In this document: positions 7,473 to 15,928 of the stretch, in pieces | Layout of the letters: every line of letters starts with the position of its first letter | Numbering within the stretch: position 1 is the first letter of the stretch | NCBI RefSeq assembly: GCF_041911615.1 | Contig: NZ_JAYROR010000102.1 | Coordinates: forward strand, 1 to 18,564 | Reading direction: 5' to 3' | From: Zoogloea sp041911615 | GTDB lineage: Bacteria > Pseudomonadota > Gammaproteobacteria > Burkholderiales > Rhodocyclaceae | DNA length: 18,564 bases | Translations under genes and position numbers: made by a program | Notes under the pieces: model-generated | Databases searched by the model: none | Seen by the model: only the letters and a program-made list of their open reading frames with translations | What the model was told of the DNA's origin: nothing

Positions 7473-8420
7473 TCCGAAACCTGCCGCGACCCTGTCACTC
7501 CGATTCGTCCGCAGCCCGCTCTGGGTGGCGGGGGCGCGCGGCCGGCCGGACCGGCCGAGATCGCCGCGGCGCGCCGTCCGCACGCGCCATCCGCCACCTG
7601 GGATGCCCGCCTCGAACTCGGTTTCGCCGCCGACGGCGCCCGCACGGCACTGATCCATCGTCGCCACGAAGGCCCGCTGCGGGTGCAGAAGGCGCTCTAC
7701 CCGGAAGGCCCCGCGGTGTGTCACGCCCTGGTGCTGCATCCGCCCGCCGGTATCGCGGGGGGCGACGCCCTGCGTCTGCAGGTCCGGGTGGGCGAGGGGG
7801 CGCACGCCCTCGTCACCACCCCCGGCGCGGGCAAGTGGTATCGCAGCCGCCAGCCCGACGACGCACAACTCGCCCGCCAGACCCTTGATTTCGACATCGC
7901 GCCGGGCGGCATCCTCGAATGGCTGCCCCAGGAGGCCATCGTCTTCGACCGCGTGCGCGGCCGCGCCCACAGCCAGGTGCGGCTCGCCGGCGACGCGGTC
8001 TTCATGGGGCTGGATCTCCTGTGCCTGGGGCGCACCGCCTCGGGCGAACGCTTCACCGCCGGCAGCCTCGCCATCGCCTCGACGATCACCCGCGACGGTC
8101 GCCTGTTGTGGCACGAGCAAGGCTGCATCGAGGGCGGCGCGCGACTCCTGGATTCGCCGGTCGGGCTGCGTGGTCAGCCCGTCACCGGCACCCTGCTGGT
8201 GGCGGCGGAGGGCATCGACACCGCGCTCCTCGAAGCCTGCCGCGCCGTGCAGCCGTTGGTGGGCGAGGGCGGCGTGACGCGTCTGCCGGGCCTGCTGGTG
8301 GCCCGCTACCTGGGCCCCGCGGCCGAGCCGGCGCGGGCCTGGTTCGTCGCCCTGTGGTCCGTGCTGCGCCCCGCGCTGGCGGGCCGCGCGGCCGCCGTGC
8401 CGCGCATCTGGCACACCTGA
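7470..8420 (+). CDS. ureD: Urease accessory protein UreD (UreH)
   Basis: Chaperone that binds apo-urease and, with UreF and UreG, builds the carbamylated di-nickel centre. From the ATG at 7470 the protein has 316 residues. Family-like sequence starts only at about residue 45 (WDARLELGFAADGARTALIH) and continues with GPLRVQKALYPEGPAVCHAL, HPPAGIAGGD and TTPGAGKWYRS, then EWLPQEAIVFD, all characteristic of UreD. UreD proteins are usually 270-290 residues, so the Pro/Ala-rich first 45 are extra, or the true start lies downstream at a non-ATG codon. The frame is also open back to 7071, but that upstream part coincides with the 21-bp repeat. No clear Shine-Dalgarno precedes 7470. First gene of the ure cluster. 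Confidence 0.92.
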   Translation: MSETCRDPVTPIRPQPALGGGGARPAGPAEIAAARRPHAPSATWDARLELGFAADGARTALIHRRHEGPLRVQKALYPEGPAVCHALVLHPPAGIAGGDALRLQVRVGEGAHALVTTPGAGKWYRSRQPDDAQLARQTLDFDIAPGGILEWLPQEAIVFDRVRGRAHSQVRLAGDAVFMGLDLLCLGRTASGERFTAGSLAIASTITRDGRLLWHEQGCIEGGARLLDSPVGLRGQPVTGTLLVAAEGIDTALLEACRAVQPLVGEGGVTRLPGLLVARYLGPAAEPARAWFVALWSVLRPALAGRAAAVPRIWHT

Positions 8421-8456
8421 TTCAATCGAAGTCGCACCGACAACACGAGGCATTCC

Positions 8457-8759
8457 ATGGAACTGACCCCCCGCGAAAAGGACAAGCTGCTGATCTTCAC
8501 CGCCGGCCTGCTGGCCGAGCGGCGCAAGGCCCGCGGCCTCAGGCTCAATTACCCGGAGGCGGTGGCCTACCTGTCCGCCGCGATCCTCGAGGGCGCCCGC
8601 GACGGCCGCACCGTGGCCGAGCTGATGCACTACGGCACCACGCTCCTCACCCGCGCCGACGTGATGGACGGCGTGCCCGAGATGATCCCCGAGATCCAGG
8701 TCGAGGCCACCTTTCCCGACGGCACCAAGCTCGTCACCGTCCATCAACCCATCGTCTGA
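8457..8759 (+). CDS. ureA: Urease gamma subunit UreA
   Basis: Smallest structural subunit of urease, packing with UreB and UreC in the (UreABC)3 assembly. The protein has exactly 100 residues, the standard length. It starts MELTPREKDKLLIFTAGLLA and contains RRKARGLRLNYPEAVAYLSA and ADVMDGVPEMIPEIQVEATF, the conserved gamma-subunit blocks. The ATG at 8457 is preceded by a GAGG element. It lies 36 nt after ureD and 9 nt before ureB. The separate UreA and UreB are the arrangement usual in proteobacteria, unlike the fused form of Helicobacter. Confidence 0.98.
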   Translation: MELTPREKDKLLIFTAGLLAERRKARGLRLNYPEAVAYLSAAILEGARDGRTVAELMHYGTTLLTRADVMDGVPEMIPEIQVEATFPDGTKLVTVHQPIV

Positions 8760-8768
8760 GGCCACGCC

Positions 8769-9074
8769 ATGATCCCCGGAGAAATCGACACCCTCGACGG
8801 CGAGCTGGAACTCAACGTCGGCCGCGCCACCCTGAGCCTCGTCGTCGCCAACACCGGCGACCGCCCGATCCAGGTGGGCTCCCACTACCACTTTGCCGAG
8901 ACCAACGCCGCGCTGTCCTTCGACCGCGCCGCGGCCCGGGGCCATCGCCTCAACATCGCCGCCGGCACCGCCGTGCGCTTCGAGCCCGGCCAGACCCGCA
9001 CCGTCGAGCTGGTCGCCCTCGCCGGCGACCGCAAGGTGTTCGGCTTCAACGCCCAAGTGATGGGAGCCCTGTAA
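8769..9074 (+). CDS. ureB: Urease beta subunit UreB
   Basis: Structural beta subunit of urease. The protein has 101 residues, the usual size. It begins MIPGEIDTLDGELELNVGR and carries the conserved VANTGDRPIQVGSHYHFAE block (about residues 27-45), then AAGTAVRFEPGQTRTVELV and the C-terminal GFNAQVMG. The start at 8769 follows a GAGG element overlapping the end of ureA. The TAA stop at 9072-9074 is immediately followed by the ureC ATG at 9075 with no spacer, so the two are almost certainly translationally coupled. Confidence 0.98.
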   Translation: MIPGEIDTLDGELELNVGRATLSLVVANTGDRPIQVGSHYHFAETNAALSFDRAAARGHRLNIAAGTAVRFEPGQTRTVELVALAGDRKVFGFNAQVMGAL

Positions 9075-10787
<1,713 letters not shown>

Positions 10788-10789
10788 CC

Positions 10790-11266
10790 ATGCTGCTGAT
10801 CGAAACCCGCTACACCGGCGACGCCGCCCCGACCGCGCGCCTGACCCTCGACTTCGACGCCCGCACCAAGAGCCGCCTGCGCACCCAGCTCGCGGATGGT
10901 GAGGCGGTCGGCCTGTTCCTGCCCCGCGGCACCATCCTGCGCGGTGGCGACCGCCTCCAGGCCGCCGACGGGCGCATCGTCGAGGTGGTCGCCGCGCCCG
11001 AAGACCTGATCGAGGCCCGCTGCGCCGACGCCTTCGCGCTGGCCCGGGCCGCCTACCACCTGGGCAACCGCCACGTGGCGGTGCAGGTGGGCGCCGGTTG
11101 GCTGCGCATCCAGGCCGACCACGTGCTCGAAACCATGCTCACCGGCCTCGGCGCCGATGTCGTCAGCCTTACCGCGCCCTTCGAGCCCGAAGCCGGTGCC
11201 TACGCCCACGGTCATCACCACGCCGAGCGCGGGGCGACCGAAGCCCGAATCCACCAGTACAAATGA
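10790..11266 (+). CDS. ureE: Urease accessory nickel metallochaperone UreE
   Basis: Delivers nickel to the UreDFG-urease complex. The protein has 158 residues. It starts MLLIETRYTGDAAPTARLTL; the peptide-binding first domain contains GLFLPRGTILRGGD near 41-54. The metal-binding domain has LGNRHVAVQV with H95, the dimer-interface nickel residue of the family, and IQADHVLETML with H111. The C-terminus is a short His-rich tail (AHGHHHAERG from residue 139, then a final HQYK), milder than the long His tail of Klebsiella UreE. It starts 2 nt after the ureC stop. Its own TGA overlaps an ATG at 11263, which opens a 23-codon frame leading to ureF. Confidence 0.96.
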   Translation: MLLIETRYTGDAAPTARLTLDFDARTKSRLRTQLADGEAVGLFLPRGTILRGGDRLQAADGRIVEVVAAPEDLIEARCADAFALARAAYHLGNRHVAVQVGAGWLRIQADHVLETMLTGLGADVVSLTAPFEPEAGAYAHGHHHAERGATEARIHQYK

Positions 11267-11334
11267 CCGTCACCCGCGCGACGCGCGACCGCTCCCCGTG
11301 CGGCAGCCGCACCTGCCGGGGGGCGCCTGCGTGA
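11263..11334 (+). other. Possible 23-codon coupling ORF between ureE and ureF
   Basis: An ATG at 11263 overlaps the ureE stop (ATGA). Its frame ends in TGA at 11332-11334, overlapping the ureF GTG at 11331 (GTGA). The encoded peptide, MTVTRATRDRSPCGSRTCRG plus three residues, is Arg-rich and has no recognised function. The double overlap would let ribosomes pass from ureE to ureF, but it may be accidental. Confidence 0.3.
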
Positions 11335-12014
11335 GCCTCGCCCTCGTCCGCCTGCTGCAGCTCACCAGCCCGACGCTGCCGGTGGGCGCCTACACGTATT
11401 CGCAGGGCTTGGAGTTCGCCATCGATTCGGGCCTCGTCAAGACCGAGGCGCAAGTGGGCGAATGGATCGGCGACGCGCTCACCGGTGCTTTTGGCGGTTT
11501 CGAGCTGCCGCTGCTGGCCCGCCTCCTCGAAGCCTGGCAGGCCGGCGACGACGCGGTGCTGGCCGAGCTCAACGCCCTCTGCCTCGCCAGCCGCGAGACC
11601 GCCGAATTGCGCGCCGAGACCGCGCAGATGGGCTACTCGCTGGTTCGCCTGCTGGTGGCGCTGCCGGCCTTCGCGACCCTGCCGGGCTGGGCGCCGCGCC
11701 TGCTCGGGGTGGCCGAACCGGCGTTTCCGGTAGCCTGGGCGGCGGCCGCGGCAGCGTGGCGGATCGACACCGACGCGGCGCTTGCCGGCTACGCCTGGGC
11801 GTGGCTCGAGAACGCGGTGATGGCGGCGGTGAAGGCGGTGCCCCTCGGTCAGGCCGCCGGCCAGCGCCTGCTCGCCGGACTGGCCGAGCGGGTGCCGGCC
11901 CAGGTGGTCGCGGCGCTGGCGGCGCCACGCGATGTCTGGTCCAATTTCCAGCCCGGCCTGGCGATCGCCAGCAGCCGCCACGAAACCCAGTATTCGCGAC
12001 TCTTCCGCTCCTGA
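11331..12014 (+). CDS. ureF: Urease accessory protein UreF
   Basis: Part of the UreDFG complex; it gates UreG GTPase activity during nickel insertion. From GTG 11331 the protein has 227 residues. This start is chosen because family-like sequence begins at once: LALVRLLQLTSPTLPVGAYT, then YSQGLEFAIDSGLV. No ATG lies nearby in frame; an in-frame GTG at 11298 would add 11 residues. Conserved helical UreF blocks follow (AWAWLENAVMAAVKAVPLGQ and the C-terminal FQPGLAIASSRHETQYSRLF). The GGGGGG stretch just upstream is a weak ribosome binding site, so coupling from ureE is plausible. The stop is 1 nt before the ATG of the lipase-family gene. Confidence 0.94.
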   Translation: MSLALVRLLQLTSPTLPVGAYTYSQGLEFAIDSGLVKTEAQVGEWIGDALTGAFGGFELPLLARLLEAWQAGDDAVLAELNALCLASRETAELRAETAQMGYSLVRLLVALPAFATLPGWAPRLLGVAEPAFPVAWAAAAAAWRIDTDAALAGYAWAWLENAVMAAVKAVPLGQAAGQRLLAGLAERVPAQVVAALAAPRDVWSNFQPGLAIASSRHETQYSRLFRS

Positions 12015-12015
12015 C

Positions 12016-13320
12016 ATGACTGCCACAGCCTCTTCCCCATCGCCCAAAGCCCCGGGCCGCGTGCCCGGCCTCGCCATCGCCTGCCAGGGCGGCGGTGCCC
12101 ACACCGCCTTCACGGCCGGCGTGCTGGCCTACCTTTTCCTGTCCTTCGAGCACTTTCGGCGTCGCGGCGAAGACGGACAGTGGTTCGAACTGCTCGGCCT
12201 CTCCGGCACCTCCGGCGGCGCGATCACCGCCGCCATGGCCTGGAGCGAGGCGCCCGATGGCAGCTGGGCCGAGGGCGCCCGCCGCGTGCTGCGCTACTGG
12301 AACCGCAACAAGGCCAGCCTCGACGGGCGCGGCAAGCTGCCCATCTGGTGGGGCGAGTTCTTTTCCAACGCCGCTTCCCAGTGGGCGATGAGCCTGCAAG
12401 ACTGGCTGCCCTCGGTGAGCACGCCGCCGTCGCCCTTCCTGTCGTCCCTGGTGCAGGCGCGCATGAAGGACGACATGCGCGCCGTGGTGAAGCTGCCCGA
12501 CGGTGCCGACCGCTTTCACGGCCGCCCGGGGCTCGACCTGTTCGTCGGGGCGGTGGATGTGGTCAATCCCGGCGACGAGCCGCAGAGTGCCTTCCGAACC
12601 TTTCCCGAGCGGCCTGGCGAAGGATTGCGCCTGGACGAACTGCTCGCCAGCGCGTGCATTCCCGAGCTGTTCATCGCCACCCCGCTGTCGGTGCGCAAGG
12701 ACGACGGCAGTGGCGGCCGCGAGACCCGTCTGTTCTGGGATGGCCTGTACTCCCAGAATCCACCCATCGACGACTTCTTCAGCGGACGGCCGCGGATGCG
12801 CAAGCCCGACCTGCTGTGGATCGTGCAGATCAACCCCAACCGCTACGAAGGCGGCGACGGCGGCCCGCTGACACCCGACGAGCAGGCCGACCGCCGCAAC
12901 GAACTGGCCGGCAACCTGTCGCTGGGCCAGGAGCTGCGGGCCATCGACACGGTGAATCGGATCGCCTTCGAGCTGGCGGAGCTGCCCCGGCTCGAAGGCC
13001 CGCTGGCCGAATACAAGCCGGTGACGGTGTGCTTCATCCGCCTCGCTCAGCCCGAGACGGGGCCGCTGTCCCGCTTCCGGCTCGATTACGCCTCCAAGCT
13101 CGATCGGGACCCGGCCTTCATCGACGCGCTGATCGGCGAAGGCGTCCGCGCGGCCCACCGCGCCGCGATCCGCGGCGAGCTGGTGCGGCCCCACGCGTGC
13201 ATGACCGAGGTGTGCGCCTTCGCCTACCGCAACCCCGCCTGGCCCACGCCGGCGGAGCTTGTCGAACTGCTCGACGATGCCACGCTGGCCGCTCAGTGGC
13301 GCGGGCTCATCGAATCCTGA
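12016..13320 (+). CDS. Patatin-like phospholipase family protein inserted in the urease cluster
   Basis: Predicted acyl hydrolase of 434 residues; substrate unknown. The patatin hallmarks are present: the oxyanion-hole glycine loop QGGGAHTAFTAGVL (residues 24-37), the nucleophile elbow GLSGTSGG with Ser66 in G-x-S-x-G, and the dyad aspartate D242 in LFWDGLYSQNP. No signal peptide or membrane segment is evident, so it is probably cytoplasmic. The ATG at 12016 is 1 nt after the ureF stop, so it is co-translated with the urease accessory genes; ureG follows 28 nt downstream. Base composition and codon style match the neighbours, with no sign of recent transfer. It is not a known urease maturation factor. 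It may be a passenger, or act on membrane lipids under the same control. The family call is firm; the role is open. Confidence 0.9.
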   Translation: MTATASSPSPKAPGRVPGLAIACQGGGAHTAFTAGVLAYLFLSFEHFRRRGEDGQWFELLGLSGTSGGAITAAMAWSEAPDGSWAEGARRVLRYWNRNKASLDGRGKLPIWWGEFFSNAASQWAMSLQDWLPSVSTPPSPFLSSLVQARMKDDMRAVVKLPDGADRFHGRPGLDLFVGAVDVVNPGDEPQSAFRTFPERPGEGLRLDELLASACIPELFIATPLSVRKDDGSGGRETRLFWDGLYSQNPPIDDFFSGRPRMRKPDLLWIVQINPNRYEGGDGGPLTPDEQADRRNELAGNLSLGQELRAIDTVNRIAFELAELPRLEGPLAEYKPVTVCFIRLAQPETGPLSRFRLDYASKLDRDPAFIDALIGEGVRAAHRAAIRGELVRPHACMTEVCAFAYRNPAWPTPAELVELLDDATLAAQWRGLIES

Positions 13321-13348
13321 CCCCCAGACGAACGAACCAAGGAAACCC

Positions 13349-13963
<615 letters not shown>

Positions 13964-14002
13964 GTGCGCGGCTTGCCAAAAACGTCACGCTTTTTGCGGT
14001 AT

Positions 14003-14029
14003 GCTGCCGGGGCGCTTGATGCCGGCAGC
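14003..14029 (+). other. Hairpin between ureG and the MaoC-type gene
   Basis: GCTGCCGG (14003-14010) and CCGGCAGC (14022-14029) form an 8-bp stem with an 11-nt loop. It lies 40 nt after ureG without a T-tract. It directly follows a possible -10 (TATGCT at 14000-14005), so it may belong to the 5' leader of the next gene rather than end the ure message. Confidence 0.4.
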
Positions 14030-14088
14030 GTTCCGGCCCGGGTAGCGCCATGAGTCTCTGACCACCAACAATGCAAAAGGGAACAGCA

Positions 14089-14535
14089 ATGAGCGAGCAG
14101 AACAACAATTTCGAAGAGTTCTACGGTTACAAGTTCGAGGAACTGTCGGTCGGCCAGAGCGCCGCGTACGCCCGCACCGTCACCGAAGCCGACATCCTGA
14201 TGTTCGCCGGCGTCTCGGGCGACTACAACCCGGTGCACATCAACGAAGAACTGGCCGCTTCGACCATGTTCGGTGGCCGCATCGCCCACGGCATGCTGTC
14301 GGCCGGCTTCATCTCCACCGTTCTCGGCACCAAGCTGCCCGGTCCCGGCGCCATCTACCTGGCCCAGACCCTCAAGTTCAAGGCCCCGGTGAAGATCGGC
14401 GACACCGTCGTGACCCGCTGCACCATCAAGGAGCTCGTGCCCGAGAAGCGCAAGGTCAAGTTCGACACCATCTGCACCGTCCGCGGCAAGACCGTGGTCG
14501 AAGGCGAAGCCGACATCATGGTGCCGGCCCGCTAA
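14089..14535 (+). CDS. MaoC-family (R)-specific enoyl-CoA hydratase, PhaJ-like
   Basis: Predicted hot-dog-fold hydratase converting trans-2-enoyl-CoA to (R)-3-hydroxyacyl-CoA, a route from beta-oxidation to polyhydroxyalkanoate. The protein has 148 residues. The start at 14089 (MSEQNNNFEEFYGYKFEELS) is preferred over an in-frame ATG at 14071 because an AAAGGGA ribosome binding site lies 6-7 nt before it. The hydratase-2 motif reads FAGVSGDYNPVHINEELAAS, with the catalytic pair D45 and H50, then GGRIAHGMLSAGF. Single-domain size fits PhaJ. The 125-nt gap from ureG and the terminator after it suggest a one-gene unit not tied to urea metabolism. PHA supply is inferred; related MaoC enzymes act in other acyl-CoA pathways. 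Confidence 0.88.
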   Translation: MSEQNNNFEEFYGYKFEELSVGQSAAYARTVTEADILMFAGVSGDYNPVHINEELAASTMFGGRIAHGMLSAGFISTVLGTKLPGPGAIYLAQTLKFKAPVKIGDTVVTRCTIKELVPEKRKVKFDTICTVRGKTVVEGEADIMVPAR

Positions 14536-14581
14536 GTCCGGGTGATCGCGCCCGGCCCGGCTGGGCGGCGTGAGCAAGGCA

Positions 14582-14605
14582 AACGCCCCGCGAAAGCGGG
14601 GCGTT
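14582..14605. terminator. Bidirectional terminator between the convergent MaoC-type and binding-protein genes
   Basis: AACGCCCCGC (14582-14591) and GCGGGGCGTT (14596-14605) form a perfect 10-bp stem capped by a GAAA tetraloop. A T-rich tail (GTCGTTT) follows on the plus strand. Placed between convergent stops at 14535 and 14632, it probably ends the plus-strand message, and perhaps the opposite one, whose T-tail is weaker. Confidence 0.85.
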
Positions 14606-14631
14606 GTCGTTTGGGGCGAGCGTCGGGTGGG

Positions 14632-15786
14632 TCAGCGCAGCACGCGTCCGTCGCGGCCGAGCATGGTCAGGTCGACGAGGCGCGAGCCGTTGTGGCTGGC
14701 GCCCGAATAGCCGATCTTGTAGCCGCCCAGATCGAAACTGTTGCTCTCCAGGGTATTCACCAGTTTCTCGCGGGTCAGATCCTTGCCGGTCTTGCGGATC
14801 GCCTCGGCCATCAGCTTGGCGTTGATGAAGCCCTCGATGCCGTAGTAGCTGTAGTTGGTGTGTTTGGCGAAGGCCTGCAGGGCCTTGTGGTAATCCTTGG
14901 TGACCGGCTGGGTGTCGTTCCAGGGGTAGGGCATGACCTGGGAGATGCCGATACCGTGCGCCTCCCGCGCCCCCATCTCGCCCACCAGCAGATCGGCGCC
15001 GATCGGCGAGAGGGTCGTGAATTGCGGCACCTGACCGGCGGCACGCATCTGGCGCACGAAGGCCGCGGTGGGCTTGTACAGGGTCACCATGATCACCGCC
15101 TGGGGGTTGGCCTTGGCGATCTGGGCGACGGCGGGCTCTACCTTCAGCGAGTTGCGTTCGACCGAGGCCTCGGCCACGGGTTTGAGTTTGTGGCGGGCCA
15201 GGGCGGCGGTGACGCCATCCTTGCCCGACTTGCCGAAGCCGTCGTTCTGGTAGAACACCGCAATGTTGGTGATGCCGATGCCGACCATGTGATTGACGAT
15301 CGCCTCGGTCTCGTCGGCGTAGCTGGCGCGCAGGTGGAACATGTAGCGATTGACCGGCGAACGCAGGCTGTCGGCGCCGCTGATGGTGCCGATCAACGGG
15401 ACCTTGGCCTCGGCGAAGACCTTCATCGCCTCGGTGGTGGGCGACGAGCCGTAGAAGGCCATCAGCGCGAACACCTTGTGCTCGTTGATGAGCTTGCGGG
15501 TATTGGCCACGGTGCGCTCGGTTTCGTAGCCGTCGTCGATGGCGATCAGCTCGACCTTGCGGCCGTTGATGCCACCGGCGGCATTGAGCTGGGCGAAGTA
15601 GGCGAGGGCGCCTTCCTTCATTTCCTTTCCATAGGCCTCGTTGGGGCCGCTGAAGGGGGCAGACATGCCGAGGGTGATGGTGGTGTCGCTGATGCCGGGA
15701 TCGGCGGCCAGCGCGAGGCCCGACGCGGCCAGCGCCAATCCCGCGCCGAGGGCGGCGAGGCGGGACTTGATGAAGTGGATGAGCAT
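14632..15786 (-). CDS. ABC transporter substrate-binding protein, branched-chain amino-acid type (orphan)
   Basis: Predicted periplasmic receptor of 384 residues, Peripla_BP_6 (LivJ-like) family. A signal peptide, MLIHFIKSRLAALGAGLALA and onward to about residue 28, precedes ADPGISDTTITLGMSAPFSG. Family landmarks are GKEMKEGALAYFAQLNAAGG, VELIAIDDGYETERTVANTR and, later, NIAVFYQNDGFGKSGKDGV. No permease or ATPase gene of its own lies in the window, so the partner transporter is elsewhere. The ligand cannot be told; relatives take branched-chain amino acids, amides or aromatic acids. It differs clearly from UrtA and is unlikely to bind urea. The leader has no Shine-Dalgarno sequence; an A-rich stretch lies before the ATG instead. 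The gene is convergent with the MaoC-type gene and downstream of dnaJ, separated by a terminator and its own promoter. Confidence 0.92.
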   Translation of the reverse strand: MLIHFIKSRLAALGAGLALAASGLALAADPGISDTTITLGMSAPFSGPNEAYGKEMKEGALAYFAQLNAAGGINGRKVELIAIDDGYETERTVANTRKLINEHKVFALMAFYGSSPTTEAMKVFAEAKVPLIGTISGADSLRSPVNRYMFHLRASYADETEAIVNHMVGIGITNIAVFYQNDGFGKSGKDGVTAALARHKLKPVAEASVERNSLKVEPAVAQIAKANPQAVIMVTLYKPTAAFVRQMRAAGQVPQFTTLSPIGADLLVGEMGAREAHGIGISQVMPYPWNDTQPVTKDYHKALQAFAKHTNYSYYGIEGFINAKLMAEAIRKTGKDLTREKLVNTLESNSFDLGGYKIGYSGASHNGSRLVDLTMLGRDGRVLR

Positions 15787-15826
15787 GGTTGTCGTTATTT
15801 TTTGTTAAGGAGACGATGCGCCGGCC

Positions 15827-15856
15827 AGTATAGGACAAAGAAATCGGTCGCGTAAA
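15827..15856 (-). promoter_or_regulatory. Sigma-70 promoter of the binding-protein gene
   Basis: On the minus strand, TTTACG (15856-15851) and TATACT (15832-15827) are separated by 18 bp, matching 4 of 6 and 5 of 6 consensus bases. Transcription would start near 15820, giving a leader of about 34 nt. The -35 lies just after the dnaJ terminator stem, in its T-rich tail. The -10 runs into a copy of the terminator arm sequence. Confidence 0.6.
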
Positions 15857-15860
15857 AGAC

Positions 15861-15891
15861 ACTGGCCGGCGTTCGAGGAACGCCGGCCAGT
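15861..15891 (-). terminator. Intrinsic terminator after dnaJ
   Basis: ACTGGCCGGCGTTC (15861-15874) and GAACGCCGGCCAGT (15878-15891) form a perfect 14-bp stem with a 3-nt loop. On the minus strand it is followed by GTCTTTTACG, and it starts about 37 nt after the dnaJ stop. It is a strong rho-independent terminator for the dnaK-dnaJ message. Confidence 0.85.
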
Positions 15892-15928
15892 CATTTGGAA
15901 TGCTGCGCCGCAGTATCTTCAGGGCATT

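Noticed and set aside
13973..14005. Promoter TTGCCA with TATGCT before the MaoC-type gene
   Set aside because: The spacing is 21 bp, too long for sigma-70; the -10 alone is suggestive but no good -35 sits at 16-18 bp.
14071..14088. Alternative start of the MaoC-type gene at 14071
   Set aside because: It would bury the AAAGGGA ribosome binding site inside the coding region; the ATG at 14089 is correctly spaced from it.
14542..15855. A 437-codon plus-strand open frame opposite the binding-protein gene
   Set aside because: The minus-strand frame has a signal peptide, family motifs, a promoter and a terminator; the plus frame has none of these.
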